From the NCBI GenBank assembly GCA_022496185.1, contig WTXG01000270.1, positions 1 to 47,431 on the forward strand: a DNA stretch of 47,431 nt. The letters run 5' to 3'. The translations under genes were made by a program, and so were the position numbers. Source of the stretch: Multifurca ochricompacta (taxonomy: Eukaryota; Basidiomycota; Agaricomycetes; Russulales; Russulaceae). Below, one piece after another: positions 1 through 11,145 of this stretch; within the stretch, counting starts at the first letter, position 1; the number at the start of each line of letters is the position of its first letter. The notes under the pieces are model-generated. The model did not search any database, was not told the DNA's origin, and saw only the letters and a program-made list of their open reading frames with translations.

Positions 1-3000
1 GTGGCTTCTATCCAACCTCACCTCACTTCTATAGCTTTTTTTTTTCTTTGCGTTCGTGTGTTATGTTGTGGACGTTAATTTTTTTTTTCTTTTGCTACTG
101 ATTCATTCGTGTATTGTAGCGATGATTTATTTGGAACTTGAAGATCACGCACGCAAAGATGTTTGGTGGGATGTGTCTCATGCCCACGTGAGAGATACGC
201 ACGTACTGCACAGCCTCATGTCATGTGTTATTGATTCGGTGCCGGTGATGCTCCGCCATTCTTCAATTATTATAATTAAATATAAATTAACAAATTAAAC
301 AAATTAAATATAGTTCGTCTGACCTCGACGAATTTTGTTTGTTTTGTACTTTTGTACTACTTGTCGACATTGTTATTACAACCCCCCAGGCTTTCGTTTA
401 CATGGACCCATATCGTAGCGCATTCTCTTCTCTTCCCCTCTTCCTCTAACCTAACTTAACTTAACTAACCCGCTTCATTTCCCTTTAGTTACAAATGCCA
501 GTTCTGATAACTTCCGCGCTCATATCTGTCATGTCTCGTTTCTATTCTGATTTCGGGTGCAAGGGGCCTTCTCCGGTCTGCATGGGGTGACTTGCATGGG
601 AAGATTGGCAAAGTTCGTTGGAATGAACTGAACGAATCATATATGGCGCCAAGGACCTTAGGCATACGCCCAGTCTCCCAAAGGATCTTGTGCTGACTGA
701 CTGACAATTCTCTGCCTGGTGACAAATAATCACCAAAACAAAAACACGGGGGTGGTGAGTTATGCCCGTTGGAGGTGGTGGGGAAAATCCGTTTTTCCGT
801 GCTTTACCTCTCCCTCCCTGCTTCCCCTCCTTCTCTTCCTCCTTTCCCCCTCTCATGCGATCACACGCTAATAAATACAAAAAAACTGCTAGAGGTGTCG
901 GCAACCCTTTTGCTTAAAACCTTTCACACATTCTATATGAACAAGTGCTAAAAGCATTTAGGTAAGTTTGTGTCAAAAAACCTCCCAGTTCCGCCCTCCC
1001 ATCAGGGAGCTGAACTGGGCTGGGTTTATTGTTTGTTTGTTTGTTTACTAATAAGAACAGTCAATGCAGCGTCACGATTGGACGCGGTGACACGGCGTGG
1101 ACAAGCGCCACAGGCACACTACATGTACTCATAGGATGGACTTTAGACCCTTCAATCGCCGCCTCGAGGTGAAATTTCTTAGGCCCTCAAAAAATGCATG
1201 TTTGGGATAGAAAGAAATGGATCACTTAATTAACGATCCTCGCGACAGAAGCACTAGTATTGTTGTATGTGTATACACAAGAAGAGGTGCACACTCAAAC
1301 CCGGTTAAAGAAAAGGGAGGCACGAGCCAGGAGGCACGCACTTGCCGTTGCAGACAATGTTAGGCGCATCGCAGACGCACGTCGTCGGGTACTGGGGCGG
1401 ATAAGGTGTAAAACCGTCCGTGCATTGGAACCCGCAAGGGTTTCCATTAATGCAAATGGGAGTGCTGTGGTCCGGATAGACGCAGTGAGCATTGGGGGCA
1501 GTACCGATGATCTAAAAATTAAAAAACAGTCCAAAAGTCAGGCACGTGCCACTATTCAACGTTGATGTCGACATCGACGATGACATTCGACACATACAAT
1601 TTTCGTCAGGATGTCAGTGACAACGCTTTCACTGGCGGTTTGAACGGCCACAATAGCGACATTATTGGTTTTGAGGAAAAGGGGAAGCGCCGACAGACAA
1701 AGGCAGACATCTGTGTCCATCCCCCAAAGTCAGTTCAGCCGAAAACAAAAAAAACCCAATGGAGAGCCCGAGATCGGCCACGGGGGCCACAAGGTTTTTT
1801 GAAAAGTTGACTTCACCTATTCTGCCAACGGTGGTCAGTGTGCCCAACGAGTCAGGGACTGCGAGATCCACGTTGACGTTTGCGCAGACGTCGAGGGGGG
1901 CGCGTGCATCTAGAGGATGCGAGGCTGGCTCACGGGACTCAAGAGGGGAAGCATGAGCTCCGAAGAGTAGGCCGAGAATGGGAAGAACACGGAAGATACG
2001 CATACCGCAGGCTACTCTCGTGGAAAAGCAAAAAGGATGGACTGAGCAGTGAAGAGGCGAAGATTGGTCCTAAAGGATGAAATAGTGCTGGGCTGGGTCT
2101 TATAAGTGAAATTAATCTTACTCGCGCGGAAGCGGTCCGGCTAGGGATGTATGAAACATTTGCATTTGCAAGATGAGTTGAGCGTTGAGAGCTAGTCCGA
2201 TACGAGTCCAAACTTTTGGGGTGGGATGGATGATAAAGTGTTGGAAGCTCGAATAACGGCAGGATATATTTCAATATAAAAATAAAGATACCCGTCTTGG
2301 TCGGCTTCCAGTGATATTCAAAAAAAAGGATCATTAGCTATTACCATTAGCCAACTGACCGATCAACGAAAAAACCAAAATCCCGGGGATGAAGAAGGCG
2401 GGGAGGGGGGGTGGAAATCCGCATGCCCACGTCAGCAACACATAAAGTCCCAAGTCAGCCCCTACGTCAATGGATTGAATAACGGAGGGGGCCTACCCTG
2501 TATGCTGCAACGGCGACCACCGTTTCTTTATTATTATCATTATTATTATTTTCATTGCCAAGGCCCTTGGATGATGGCTTGGAAATATCACACTGGCAGA
2601 GTGCAGAAATGGAATCAATAATCCTGAACACACAGAACTAGGATTTTAATCACTCTTACTCTTACTCTTTCTTTTCCGCAATCACCGTTTGGCTAACTTA
2701 CCGATCAGGGTTTCCCTCCTTCCTTTTCCACCCAACTCGGGAGTCCGAGCCTGAGTCCGGGAGGGTGAACGTTACGGTTCCAGCAGCTACTGCCAGTGCT
2801 AAGGGACCTCATTCGAACGTCCCCCCGCTTGTCTCTCGTTCTGGTGCCAAACGGAAAAGAATGAATTTGTTCGTGGACCTTGGACTCGTTTGGTTGGGTT
2901 GTAATTGTACTGATGGGCACAGGCGCGTCTCTGATGACTTGGAACTACCCCAATTGAATTTAGGGAGCTGACCCTTCATCTCCGTCTCCGCGTCTCCTCC

Positions 3001-3630
3001 AGAATGATAGTTAGGTAGGTAGATATATGCGCGGAAGTCAAACTTCACTGTACTGAAAGCACGCACGCTCATTTATTCGTTTTTCTCGCTGATTCCGAAA
3101 CATCCCGCCTCAGTTCGCTTTCGTTTCAGCAACAGCAAGAAAGCCACATGGTTCTATCGTATCGAAGCACGCGCGGTTGTTCGTCTCGCGTAGGGGCCCG
3201 CACCTGTCAAACACAAAAATAATCTTGGTAATTTGGAGGCGCTCTCTCAAAACGATCTATAGATCAAATACATACGACCGACTAAATTTGATGCGACATG
3301 TGCTGAACTTGACCAATCCATACACGCAATTGCAACACAAGACAACAACAACGACAATGACAATGACACTATGCCTACCCTGGGAACCGAGGAAACAGAC
3401 ACGGACAAAGTTTTTTAGAATTAATTAGAGTTAATTAAAATCTTAGTCTTTCGGATGATGATTCTACGGATGCCCGATCTGGTGTCTTCTGATTTATTTT
3501 GTGAAGCGGCGTCTGATCATCTAACCGTCCTTCTTGCCGACGACAACGACAACCCTCCGTCAAACTGACAATAAAATATATATATTAATCAATGGCTCTG
3601 GGCCTCTCTGTTGCCAGTCCAAACTGAAAC
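1..3630 (+). repeat. Segmental duplication, left (decayed) copy
   Basis: This stretch aligns by eye, in the same orientation, with about 32311-38155. Shared landmarks are the opening run of Cys-rich gene flank, the whole secreted-protein gene, the ATT-rich tract near 2530, the line near 2690 (CTTACCGATCAGGG), and the terminal tract near 3570 ending in a TA run. Matching blocks look about 90-95% identical. The left copy is shorter because it lacks about 0.8 kb corresponding to 33990-34790, about 0.9 kb corresponding to 36180-37070, and the CCACCT tract with its flank. It may continue beyond the left edge of the window. A true tandem duplication or two haplotypes joined in assembly would both give this picture. 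Confidence 0.85.
1305..2003 (-). pseudogene. Truncated copy of secreted cysteine-rich (CPL1-like) protein gene
   Basis: Exons inferred by alignment with the complete copy at 34222-35466 are 2003-1817, 1710-1598 and 1511-1305, with GT-AG introns at matching sites (donors GTGAAG and GTATGT). The joined frame gives about 168 aa: a signal peptide (MRIFRVLPILGLLFG...), a region with the motif DVCLCLSALPLF, then a Cys-rich segment ending ...CVPPGSC and a stop a few codons later. A deletion just after the CVP-x2-SC motif removes the rest of exon 3, intron 3 and exon 4, so the C-terminal CPL1-like domain is gone. The remaining splice sites are intact, so a short secreted Cys-rich protein could still be made. 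Whether it is expressed is unknown. Confidence 0.75.
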
Positions 3631-3858
3631 TAGTGATGTTCCGGCCCGGCTTGGCCTGAGGTGGCTTTGGCTTTCCTGATGTCTGGGCTGAGCCAAAGCT
3701 GCCACAAATGGCTTGACCCAAGCCACAGCTTTTGGCAGAGAAAGTACATATATGCAGAGACTTGAAGTGTTGATTTGGAGGGGATTGAGGGAAGGAAAAA
3801 TCTCAGTGAAAAAAACTACACAAGTTGTACATATATATGCAGGAGCTCCTGCAACAAG
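3631..3858. other. Unassigned sequence at the transposon block edge; possible hAT-like terminus
   Basis: Homology to the right duplication copy stops here. The first bases (TAGTGATGTTCCGGCCCGG) resemble a hAT terminal inverted repeat, but no partner end with a matching 8-bp duplication was found. No gene is seen. Confidence 0.3.
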
Positions 3859-5308
3859 TAGTGATTGTCAAGGGTTTTCATACCCGCGTGGGTAAGCGCC
3901 ACGGGTTTTGCCGGGTACGGGTACGGGTATATGGCTCCAACCCGTGGAAACCCATACCCGCGTGGCGGGTTTGGCGGGTATAGGCGCCGATTATCCATTG
4001 ACAAGATCAGTGGAATTTCCAAGATAAAACACATCTGCAGCCACAAAAATACAAGATCTTGTCTGATGTATGATACAGGGTGAATGTAAATATGTTCTAG
4101 TGTTATCCTACAAAATATCAAAGCAGATCAACAGTGCGATGTAAAATAAAAGTGTTATCAGTGATCTACATTCTTGAAAATCATGATGCATCTGTTTTAT
4201 TAACGCGCGACCAATTCTGCCGGTCTGGCACTATCTAAAATACTCTCTAGACTACTTTAGACTATTCTATAATCTAATTATCAAATTAATTTATTGAAAC
4301 AAGGCCCGCGTGTATCTACAAGCTGCATGGGGCAGCGACTACATTGCATTGCATGGTGGTCTGACCTCCTTCCTATTAAGGAAGGTTGACTTAAACGCGC
4401 AGAATTGTGCACCCAGGGACCAGGACAGTCGCGCTTGTATGAAATGAAACTAGAATAATAAAATAATAATGTAAATAAAAGATCCTTTTAATCTTCTGAA
4501 CATAAAACAACAATTTTTGAGGAATCTTGAGTAGCCATAAATGAACGCGTTGTGTCCAAGTGCTTATCTCCTGACCGGGATGGCCCGGGCCATTTATCCG
4601 AAATGCGCAGAAATGCAAAGATCGGTCGCGCTCGTATAAAATTGAAACCAGAATAATAAAATAAAATTGGAATAATAAATTATCTTAATCTTATGAACAT
4701 AAAATAGGAATCTTTGAGGGATCTTGAGTAGCCATAAATGAACGCGTTGTGTCTGAGTGCGTATCTCCTTGACCGGGATGGCCCGGGCCGATTGTCCGAA
4801 ATGCGCGATGCAAGTAAAGAACTTGCACGCGTTTCATTTTATGGGCAACCCAGGTATCAAAACAATTATCCAGGGGTTACCCCTGCCAATGTCTATGTGT
4901 TCATTAAATTTTTTTGCATTCTGTGTGGTTATCTGACAGGCTATTCATCAATGTTCTATAACATCCTATCTAATCATCTCTGTATACTGGATTTTAGTTG
5001 TGCTTGTATAAAATTGAAAGCAGAATAATAAAATAATAATGGAATAATGAATTATCTTAATCTTCTGAACATAAAACAAGAGCCATTGAGGGATCTTAAG
5101 CAGCCACAAATAAACGCGTTGTGTATCTTCTTGGTCCGGGAAGGCCCGGGCCGGTTATCCGAAATGCGCGATGCAAGTAAAGAACTTGCACGCGTTTTCA
5201 CGGGTGACCCGCGGGTAACCCGCGGGTTACCTGTACCCGTAGTGACGGGTACGGGTACGGGTACGGGTACCAACGAGTATACCCCAGGGTTACCCCTGCC
5301 AATCACTA
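3859..5308. mobile_element. Non-autonomous hAT element (deletion derivative)
   Basis: The element is flanked by an 8-bp direct repeat, GCAACAAG, at 3851-3858 and 5309-5316; an 8-bp duplication is typical of hAT insertions. Its ends form an imperfect inverted repeat of about 16 bp, TAGTGATTGTCAAGGG on the left and TAGTGATTGGCAGGGG on the right read inwards. Subterminal DNA is rich in copies of GGGTA and CGGGT. The first 560 bp match the left end of the larger hAT beginning at 5465, and the last 900 bp match its right ends at 29692-30623, while the transposase region is missing. It therefore looks like an internally deleted relative that could be moved only by a transposase supplied in trans. 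Confidence 0.85.
4400..5308 (+). repeat. Three diverged repeats in the hAT right end
   Basis: Three related units lie in the same orientation, beginning near 4427, 4624 and 5000. Each runs through an AATAATAAAATAATAATG-like AT tract, a CTTAATCTT..GAACATAAAA block, TTGAGGGATCTT, an ACGCGTTGTG block and a GGCCCGGGCC palindrome near GAAATGCGC. The second and third also carry ATGCAAGTAAAGAACTTGCA, an inverted repeat. The last unit ends in the terminal inverted repeat. The same units recur at 29692-30623. Confidence 0.7.
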
Positions 5309-5355
5309 GCAACAAGAGATGCAGTAGACATTTGTGATTGAGGGTGGGTCATCAG

Positions 5356-5464
5356 TGTTATGTCCAGTGTGGGATGTTCCACATGACTTGTGTGACAGCA
5401 TTGCTTGGTGATTCAGATAAGAAACCAATAAGGCCTCTTGGAGTTCAATGGGGTGAGTCAAAGT
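5356..5464 (-). repeat. Truncated chromovirus-family LTR
   Basis: About 109 bp starting TGTTATGTCCAGTGTGGGATG match the outer end of the LTRs at 8108, 16820, 20154 and 27023. The match stops where the hAT left end begins at 5465, with the 8-bp flank GTCAAAGT at 5457-5464. The rest of this LTR is not found beyond either hAT right end, so the locus has been rearranged. Confidence 0.75.
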
Positions 5465-6059
5465 TAGTGATTGTCAAAGGGTTTCATACCCGCACAGGTA
5501 AGCGCCACGGGTTTTGCCAGGTATGGGTATGGGTATATGGCTCCCAACCTGTGGAAACCTGTACCTGCATGGCGGGTTTGGCGGGTATAGGCACTGATTA
5601 TGCATTGACAAGATCAGTAGAATTTCCGAGATAAAACACATCTGCAGCCACAAAAATACAAGATCTCGTCTGATGTATGCTACAGGGTTGTGTTAAATAT
5701 GTTCTAGTATTATCCTACAAAATATCAAAGCAGATTAATGGTGTGATGTAAAATAAAATCCTTATCAGTGATCCACTTTCTTGAAAACCATGATACATCT
5801 GTTTTATTAACACGCGACCAATTCTGCCGGTCTGGCACTATCTAAAATACACTCTAGACTACTTTAGACTATATTGTAATCTAATTATCAAATTAATTTG
5901 CTGAAACAAGGCCCGCGTGTATCTACAAGCTGCATAGGGCAGTGACTACATTGCATTGCGTGGACCAGCATATCGGTCTGACCTCCTTCCTATTAAGGAA
6001 GGTTGACTTACATTTCCATAATCGGTCCAGGCTGGTTATCCAAAACATGCAGAAATGTC

Positions 6060-7395
6060 CATTCAGGGACCAGGATGTCAGAATGCAGTTGTAAAAAGGG
6101 TTTAGCTATCTATTTAGATAGCAGATCAGCTATTACTAAGCGTTAGCTACTATGGTAAAGATAAGATATAGTTATACTCCAGTTCTTGCAGTCAAAACTG
6201 AAGTGAACACATACAAAGTGGCGACCTTTTATACTACATAAAAGCGTGACAATCATAACAGTAAATACTTCTATTTACTTGTGACAAGATGTTAAGGAAT
6301 GTGTTGCACGTGCAATGTGGAATTGTCTCTAAATCAGTTAATGGACGCACTTTAGATTATCTTATCACGATTGGATTGACTCCACCCAGGTGTCCGGCTG
6401 TTCAGTCCTGAACTATCCGGTCGCTACTGGCTTGTCTCAACAATTCGCAGACACTGTGTCAGTAGACAGAACAATGTAAAGTTGTAAGGACAGTCTAAAA
6501 GTAGTCTAGAATGTATTCTAGAAGGTGCCAGACCATGTAAATAGACCGCGTGTGATCACATATTGTGAAAACAGGCATGGTGCAGGCTGTACTTTAGATG
6601 CTACATTACTACTCTATCTCACCTTGTTAGTGTAGAGACTTAGATGCTTTCAATATGCAATAGCAACTTGATTTTGTAGCATATTTACATAGGCTTTTAT
6701 ATACCTACATGTACTTATCGGCTATTAATCTAATCGTAAGTACAACGCATTTATAATGTGATTATCATCACATGACCACTTTCGGATGTATTAGGATCAT
6801 TAGATGTGATCGCATGATCACAATCTTATGTCGGACTGCTCTACCAGTAGCTCTGTACCGGTATCTTGGTTCAACACATATGCATCCATAACTGATTGTT
6901 GTCTCATTTTGCATCGGATGTATTATCTGATCTGGCACTTTGTAGGACAGTAGTAATAGGCATATTATTGCTGTATAAGCAGAGCTAAACATTTCTGACT
7001 GCCTCAAGCCTTACGCGTGCATCAATCTCCATTCTGCACAATTATCTTACAGGCTTTTTCATTGTCATCTATCTATAGCAACACATGGAATCTTATCTTA
7101 TATTTCCTAACCTACATCTATACTTTTTTTCCTGGTCCAGGTTTAAAACAACCCCACTATTTTGTGCTGAGCCAGTAACGGATCAGACTAAGCCGGACCG
7201 GATTAGAGGTGACTGGTGTTGGCAGTGCAGGATGATACTTACACTTGTTTATTATGATTAGTTATGATTAAGTACATTCCTTATGATCACAGCACAGCAC
7301 AGTCCTTACAGTATTTAAAGACAATATTTCTGTATCTAACAAAGTAGTTGTTTTAACCAGATTTATCAGGCTGCATTTCCACATATTGTTTCAAA
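6060..7395 (+). promoter_or_regulatory. 5' non-coding region of the hAT element
   Basis: No gene is recognisable in these 1.3 kb. The part up to about 6060 repeats the left end of the 3859-5308 element; the rest is AT-rich and unique within the window. A TATA-like TATTTAAAG near 7310 lies some 80 bp before the transposase start codon and may be its promoter. I looked for a further TG..CA insertion here and found none with a convincing target duplication. Confidence 0.35.
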
Positions 7396-8107
7396 ATGTC
7401 TCCCTCTAGCTCTAGCAAAGCTGCTCCTAATTTATGTCCTTCAAGTTCTTGCAAACGAAAGCAGACAACATGTGTCACAGAGAACGCAGATCCACTGCTA
7501 CCCAAGAATAAGAAGGCAAAACAATTATCTCATTTATCAACAAATACAAGCCAAATACCACTCCCTACTAAGGATACAAGTACTGGTACTTTTGAAAGCT
7601 GGCAGGCCTCTGTTGACATTGAAGATATTGATGATGAAGATAATACTGTCCAAGGCCAAATAATAGAGGAAGCTGATGGAAGCGATGATGACAACAACGA
7701 TCCCAGTGGTCCTAGTGTCATAGTGATTGATGATGATGATGACGAACCTGAGGAGTCTGCAAAAGATGAATTGAGTCAGTCAGTTCCTGCACAATGTCAC
7801 TGTCTTTTCTAACACGCATGTAGAGAGACTTTTGAAATATTGGAACTCACCAATCTATGCGTTTTTCAAACCATATCCCTGCATTGATCACGTTGATGGC
7901 TGTTGAGTTCATGTCTTTGAGTGTAATGCAAAGCACTGCAAAGGGAAAGGTCAGTATTACTGGCATGTCTGATGCTACCTGGATACAGGAGATGCAAAGT
8001 CAACAAGCAATTTGCGATGCCACGCCAAAATCTGTTGGAGCAAAGAGATAATAGAAACTGCAGATCAAAAAAAGGATGTCCATGCTGCACGAGAGGCTGT
8101 GGAAAAG
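7396..8107 (+). pseudogene. hAT transposase, N-terminal part with BED-type zinc finger
   Basis: The frame opens at ATG 7396 with a Ser/Lys-rich, then strongly acidic stretch (runs of Asp and Glu around residues 75-125), typical of the disordered start of fungal hAT transposases. About 30 bp after the stop at 7810 a shifted frame resumes with ERLLKYWNSPIYAFFKPYP and then a zinc-finger-like region containing CNAKHCKGKG and, after another shift, LRCHAKICWSKEI. This C..C..H..C order fits a BED DNA-binding finger. At least two frameshifts separate these pieces. The segment ends at AAAAG (8103-8107), the target duplication of chromovirus 1; coding sequence resumes at 17410. Confidence 0.8.
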
Positions 8108-9815
8108 TGTTACGTCCAGTGTGAGACGTTCTGCACGACTTGTGCGACAGCGTTGTTCGTATGTTCAGATAAGAGACCAATAAGATCTCTTGGAGTTCGA
8201 GTGGTCAAGTCAAAGTCAACGGGGCTGTTCCCGAGTGACAATGTTGAGCGGAAAGTGCCGAAAGCACTGAGATGATTGAGTCAGAGGTTCCAAGGGGAAG
8301 TCCGGAAGACAAACACCGATGTATTCAATAAGTCGAGTCTGAAGCTACAGTGTAGTCTACAGCGGGCTTATATACGTAACGAGGTGAGCGTCTATTGATA
8401 AGAGGTACGGAGTCAAGTGGGCCCGAATATACGAAAGCGGAGGGCGTAAAGCCTGGCTTCTGATAGGGTATTAAGTAAGTGTCCGGTCTTAGAGATAAGA
8501 AGATAAGTGATAAGGGAAGGCATAAACAAAGTGTAAACAGCGGTCATCATATGTAAGCAGCGGTCATGGGGAGGGGAGCAGGGCACGTGAGGGATCCCAG
8601 GATGGGGATGTAATCAAGAAGTGAAGGGTAGTGTCACGGCTCTACTTTATTTTTCCTTTATTTTCTCCCTTTTGGATCACATGACTGTGGGAAGATTCCC
8701 AGCAGTCTCAAGACGTGATCATGGGAATGTAGTCGTGACATAGATCATGTGACCGAGTCACATGTAATAGTCACATGCTGCTTAGTCAGCACAAGAGCCA
8801 CTCAAGAATTACAAGTCGACTTTCTATTGTGTTATCACAATAAGCAGAGGCCCCACAGTCTAGACGGTTCTAGACCAAGTGGAGCTGCTATCAAGATAAG
8901 AGGAGTCCAGCCTAGAAGGTTCTAGGTAAGTGGAGCTCTAGATAAGGGCCCAGGTTGGGCCATGGCCAATTTTAGCACAGAACCACATGTATCAGTAGAT
9001 AGACGTGTTCCAGACCTAAGGGCTAGACTACATATCAGTTATCTACTCCACAGTGACGTCATTATGACATCACACTGTGGAGCATGATCAGTCAGCAGAG
9101 TAAAGCAGCTTACGAATCACAAAGATAAGGCTCAGTCAGCAATACAGCTGACTGATACTTGCTGATTCTTGCTTACACTTACTGCTTACCTCGTTACACT
9201 GAGAAATGTATATAAGACCCTCTGTAACAGCCTGTAGCCCCCATCTTGTCCTCTTGGGGCTGCAGGTGAGTAACTGTCTACACGAGTTCGATACATAGTG
9301 CTAATGGTATACTGCCTCCCTGTGTGACTCAATCCTTTGGATCTTGTCCTCTTGGGGCTGCAGCTTCTTCCAGTTATAGAGGCTCCCCATGAACAGAAAA
9401 CCACCAAGTCAATCACCAGTTGTAGGCCGGTCGTAGAATACCTTTACCTACGGTGTTGACAGTGGTTGGATAAGGTCCCCATCTGTGTTTAGGGTTAGAC
9501 ACACCCTGAGGTACTAGGGATAGGTACACATGTAGAACCTGGAAACCTGCATCTTGTCCTCTTGGGGCTGCAGCTTCTTCCAGTTTCAGAACGCCGTCAT
9601 CGTGGTTGCAAAACCACATTGGGTGACACAGTTCCTGGTCATTGCTTGACGCGTGACGTTTGCCTCCGCGGTACGCCCAACGACTTAGGTCATTTCTCTT
9701 TGCCCTTCCTGTTTCTAAGTGTACACGGAGCTTCACCCGTTACAGGTAGGTGGATGGGAAGGGTCCGCAGCAGGGAGAGTGAAGAAAAGTGGGGTACTAG
9801 GCCCTAGTCGTAACA
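8108..9815 (-). repeat. 3' LTR of chromovirus 1, split by a solo LTR
   Basis: The LTR consists of 8108-8631 and 9750-9815, 590 bp in total, the same length as its partner at 16820-17409. A foreign 1113-bp LTR lies between the two parts, with GGTAG duplicated on both sides. A TATA-type sequence (TATATAAG read on the minus strand, near 8370) marks the likely promoter. Confidence 0.9.
8632..9744 (+). mobile_element. Solo LTR of an unrelated retrotransposon
   Basis: A 1113-bp insert begins TGTCACGG, ends CCGTTACA, and is flanked by GGTAG (8627-8631 and 9745-9749). The TG...CA ends, 5-bp duplication and absence of coding sequence are what remains after recombination between two LTRs. A TATA box (TATATAAG near 9211) suggests plus-strand orientation. 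Three copies of ATCTTGTCCTCTTGGGGC followed by TGCAG lie at about 9243, 9341 and 9551. Confidence 0.8.
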
Positions 9816-9829
9816 TCACCCTCCCTTCT
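9816..9829 (-). promoter_or_regulatory. Polypurine tract of chromovirus 1
   Basis: Read on the minus strand, AGAAGGGAGGGTGA directly abuts the 3' LTR. This is the expected site and composition of the plus-strand primer. The same position in chromovirus 2 has a similar purine tract. Confidence 0.7.
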
Positions 9830-9846
9830 GGTTCAAGCTGACCCAG

Positions 9847-10242
9847 CTAGAAACGCGCACCATCATCATCCTGTACCAAGTCCACATAATCATCCGCCAA
9901 GTTCCGATCTTCAGTGGTGTAGGTTTCATCGGCTGCGCATTGATGCGTGCGCAAGAAGCCGTATGGACCTCGTCGTCCGCATTGCCGGCATGTGTCGTAG
10001 ACTGGGCAATCAAGTTCGCGGTGTCCTGCATTATGACGCAGACATTTGCCGCACCATCCCGACGGGTTGACGATTGTCGGGGCGACGCCTATGCGGCGGA
10101 AAATGCAGAAGCGGCTCCAATGTAAGTTGCTTCGGCAGTGTCGACACCACTTGCGATTGAGCGGGCAATTCCAGCTGATGTGATACTTGCTATCGCATCG
10201 CCAGCACGTCTCACCTCGGGGGTTCTCGTGCATCCACAGCAT
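9847..10242 (-). CDS. Chromovirus 1 extra 3' frame B: zinc-knuckle protein
   Basis: An uninterrupted 131-aa frame lies downstream of pol. It has four cysteine clusters in a row: residues 13-26 and 33-46 are exact CX2CX4HX4C zinc knuckles, 64-79 is CX2CX6HX4C, and 85-102 is a looser C-x2-C...H-x-C. An acidic tail rich in Asp follows. Such knuckles usually bind single-stranded RNA or DNA and are normally part of Gag; here a second set sits at the 3' end. Chromovirus 2 has a homologous but frameshifted copy. A role in packaging or nucleic-acid chaperoning is inference. Start at ATG 10242 is the first in frame after a TGA. Confidence 0.75.
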   Translation of the reverse strand: MLWMHENPRGETCWRCDSKYHISWNCPLNRKWCRHCRSNLHWSRFCIFRRIGVAPTIVNPSGWCGKCLRHNAGHRELDCPVYDTCRQCGRRGPYGFLRTHQCAADETYTTEDRNLADDYVDLVQDDDGARF

Positions 10243-10299
10243 TTCGAATCGGTTTGGCAGTAATTGCGGGGCGGCCCCTAACGATCATGGAGGGAGGGG

Positions 10300-11108
10300 T
10301 CAGGCGTACGTGTCGGCGTACCTTTCAGCAATGGTCTGGTACGCATCTCCAATCTCCAACCTCTTCCGAATCTCCACTAACTCCTGTTCAACCTGGAACA
10401 TCCCGCTAGTCAATCGAGTCATCATCTTTGCGTGCTCCTTATATTGCTTGTTGAGCGTTGTACGCAGCGTCAAAGTCTTCCGCAGTCTCATTACCTCAGC
10501 TTTGAGATGCGGGAGACGCATGTCGCTCAACACCTCGTCGATCGCAAAGGCGCAGGAGTCTTCCGCGGCTAGATGTCCCAGCTGCTCGTTGGTCATCGTG
10601 TGGTGCAGCTGTCCTGTATACCTCTCTTCCAGATAGACTGGGGCCCCATAGACTGGGCCGCCCTTCTTCATGCAACCAGCGATGTCCATTCCTCCATTCG
10701 TATAAAAGATGTATTTGGTGATAGCCGTTGTTCCATCAGCCATGGTGATCTCAAGAGGGAAGTACATCGAGGAATTGGGGTTGTTAGTGATGAATGGGAA
10801 CTCTGGTACCTCGTCGTCTAATTCCATACCCAGTAGGTCATTTGGGTGTGGCTCTTCACTGTGGTCAAAGTCGTCGTTTGGGTTTGGGGACTGATTCTTA
10901 ACTCAGGCTTCGGCGGCTTCGTAGTCAATGGGTGAAGAGGGGCGTGTAGAGGGATGGGCGGAGGGGAAGTTCTCGACAACTATGGTGGGGGCAGTGAAGG
11001 CGTCGACGGCAGCGTTGGCAGCGATGAAGGACATGATTGATTGAATAGTAGTAGGACGTTGCTGGGGGAGCATGTACTGGGGAATTCGATTGGGGTCGAA
11101 GGTGGTCC
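10300..11108 (-). pseudogene. Chromovirus 1 extra 3' frame A
   Basis: A conserved frame after the chromodomain ends in ...ERYADTYA. Recognisable blocks are IQSIMSFIAANAAVDAF near the start, an acidic middle (DDEVPEFPF), a globular-looking block (YFPLEITMADG...IFYTNGGMDIAGCMKKG...YLEERYTG), and a C-terminal heptad-like region (LKAEVMRLRKTL...VEQELVEIRKRLE) likely to form a coiled coil. I do not recognise a known domain. The copy has lost the start codon present in chromovirus 2 and has one in-frame TGA near 10903, where chromovirus 2 has CGG; otherwise it is open. Confidence 0.7.
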
Positions 11109-11145
11109 CTTTTAATCGTTTCTGGGCGCATCTGGATGCCGGGCA

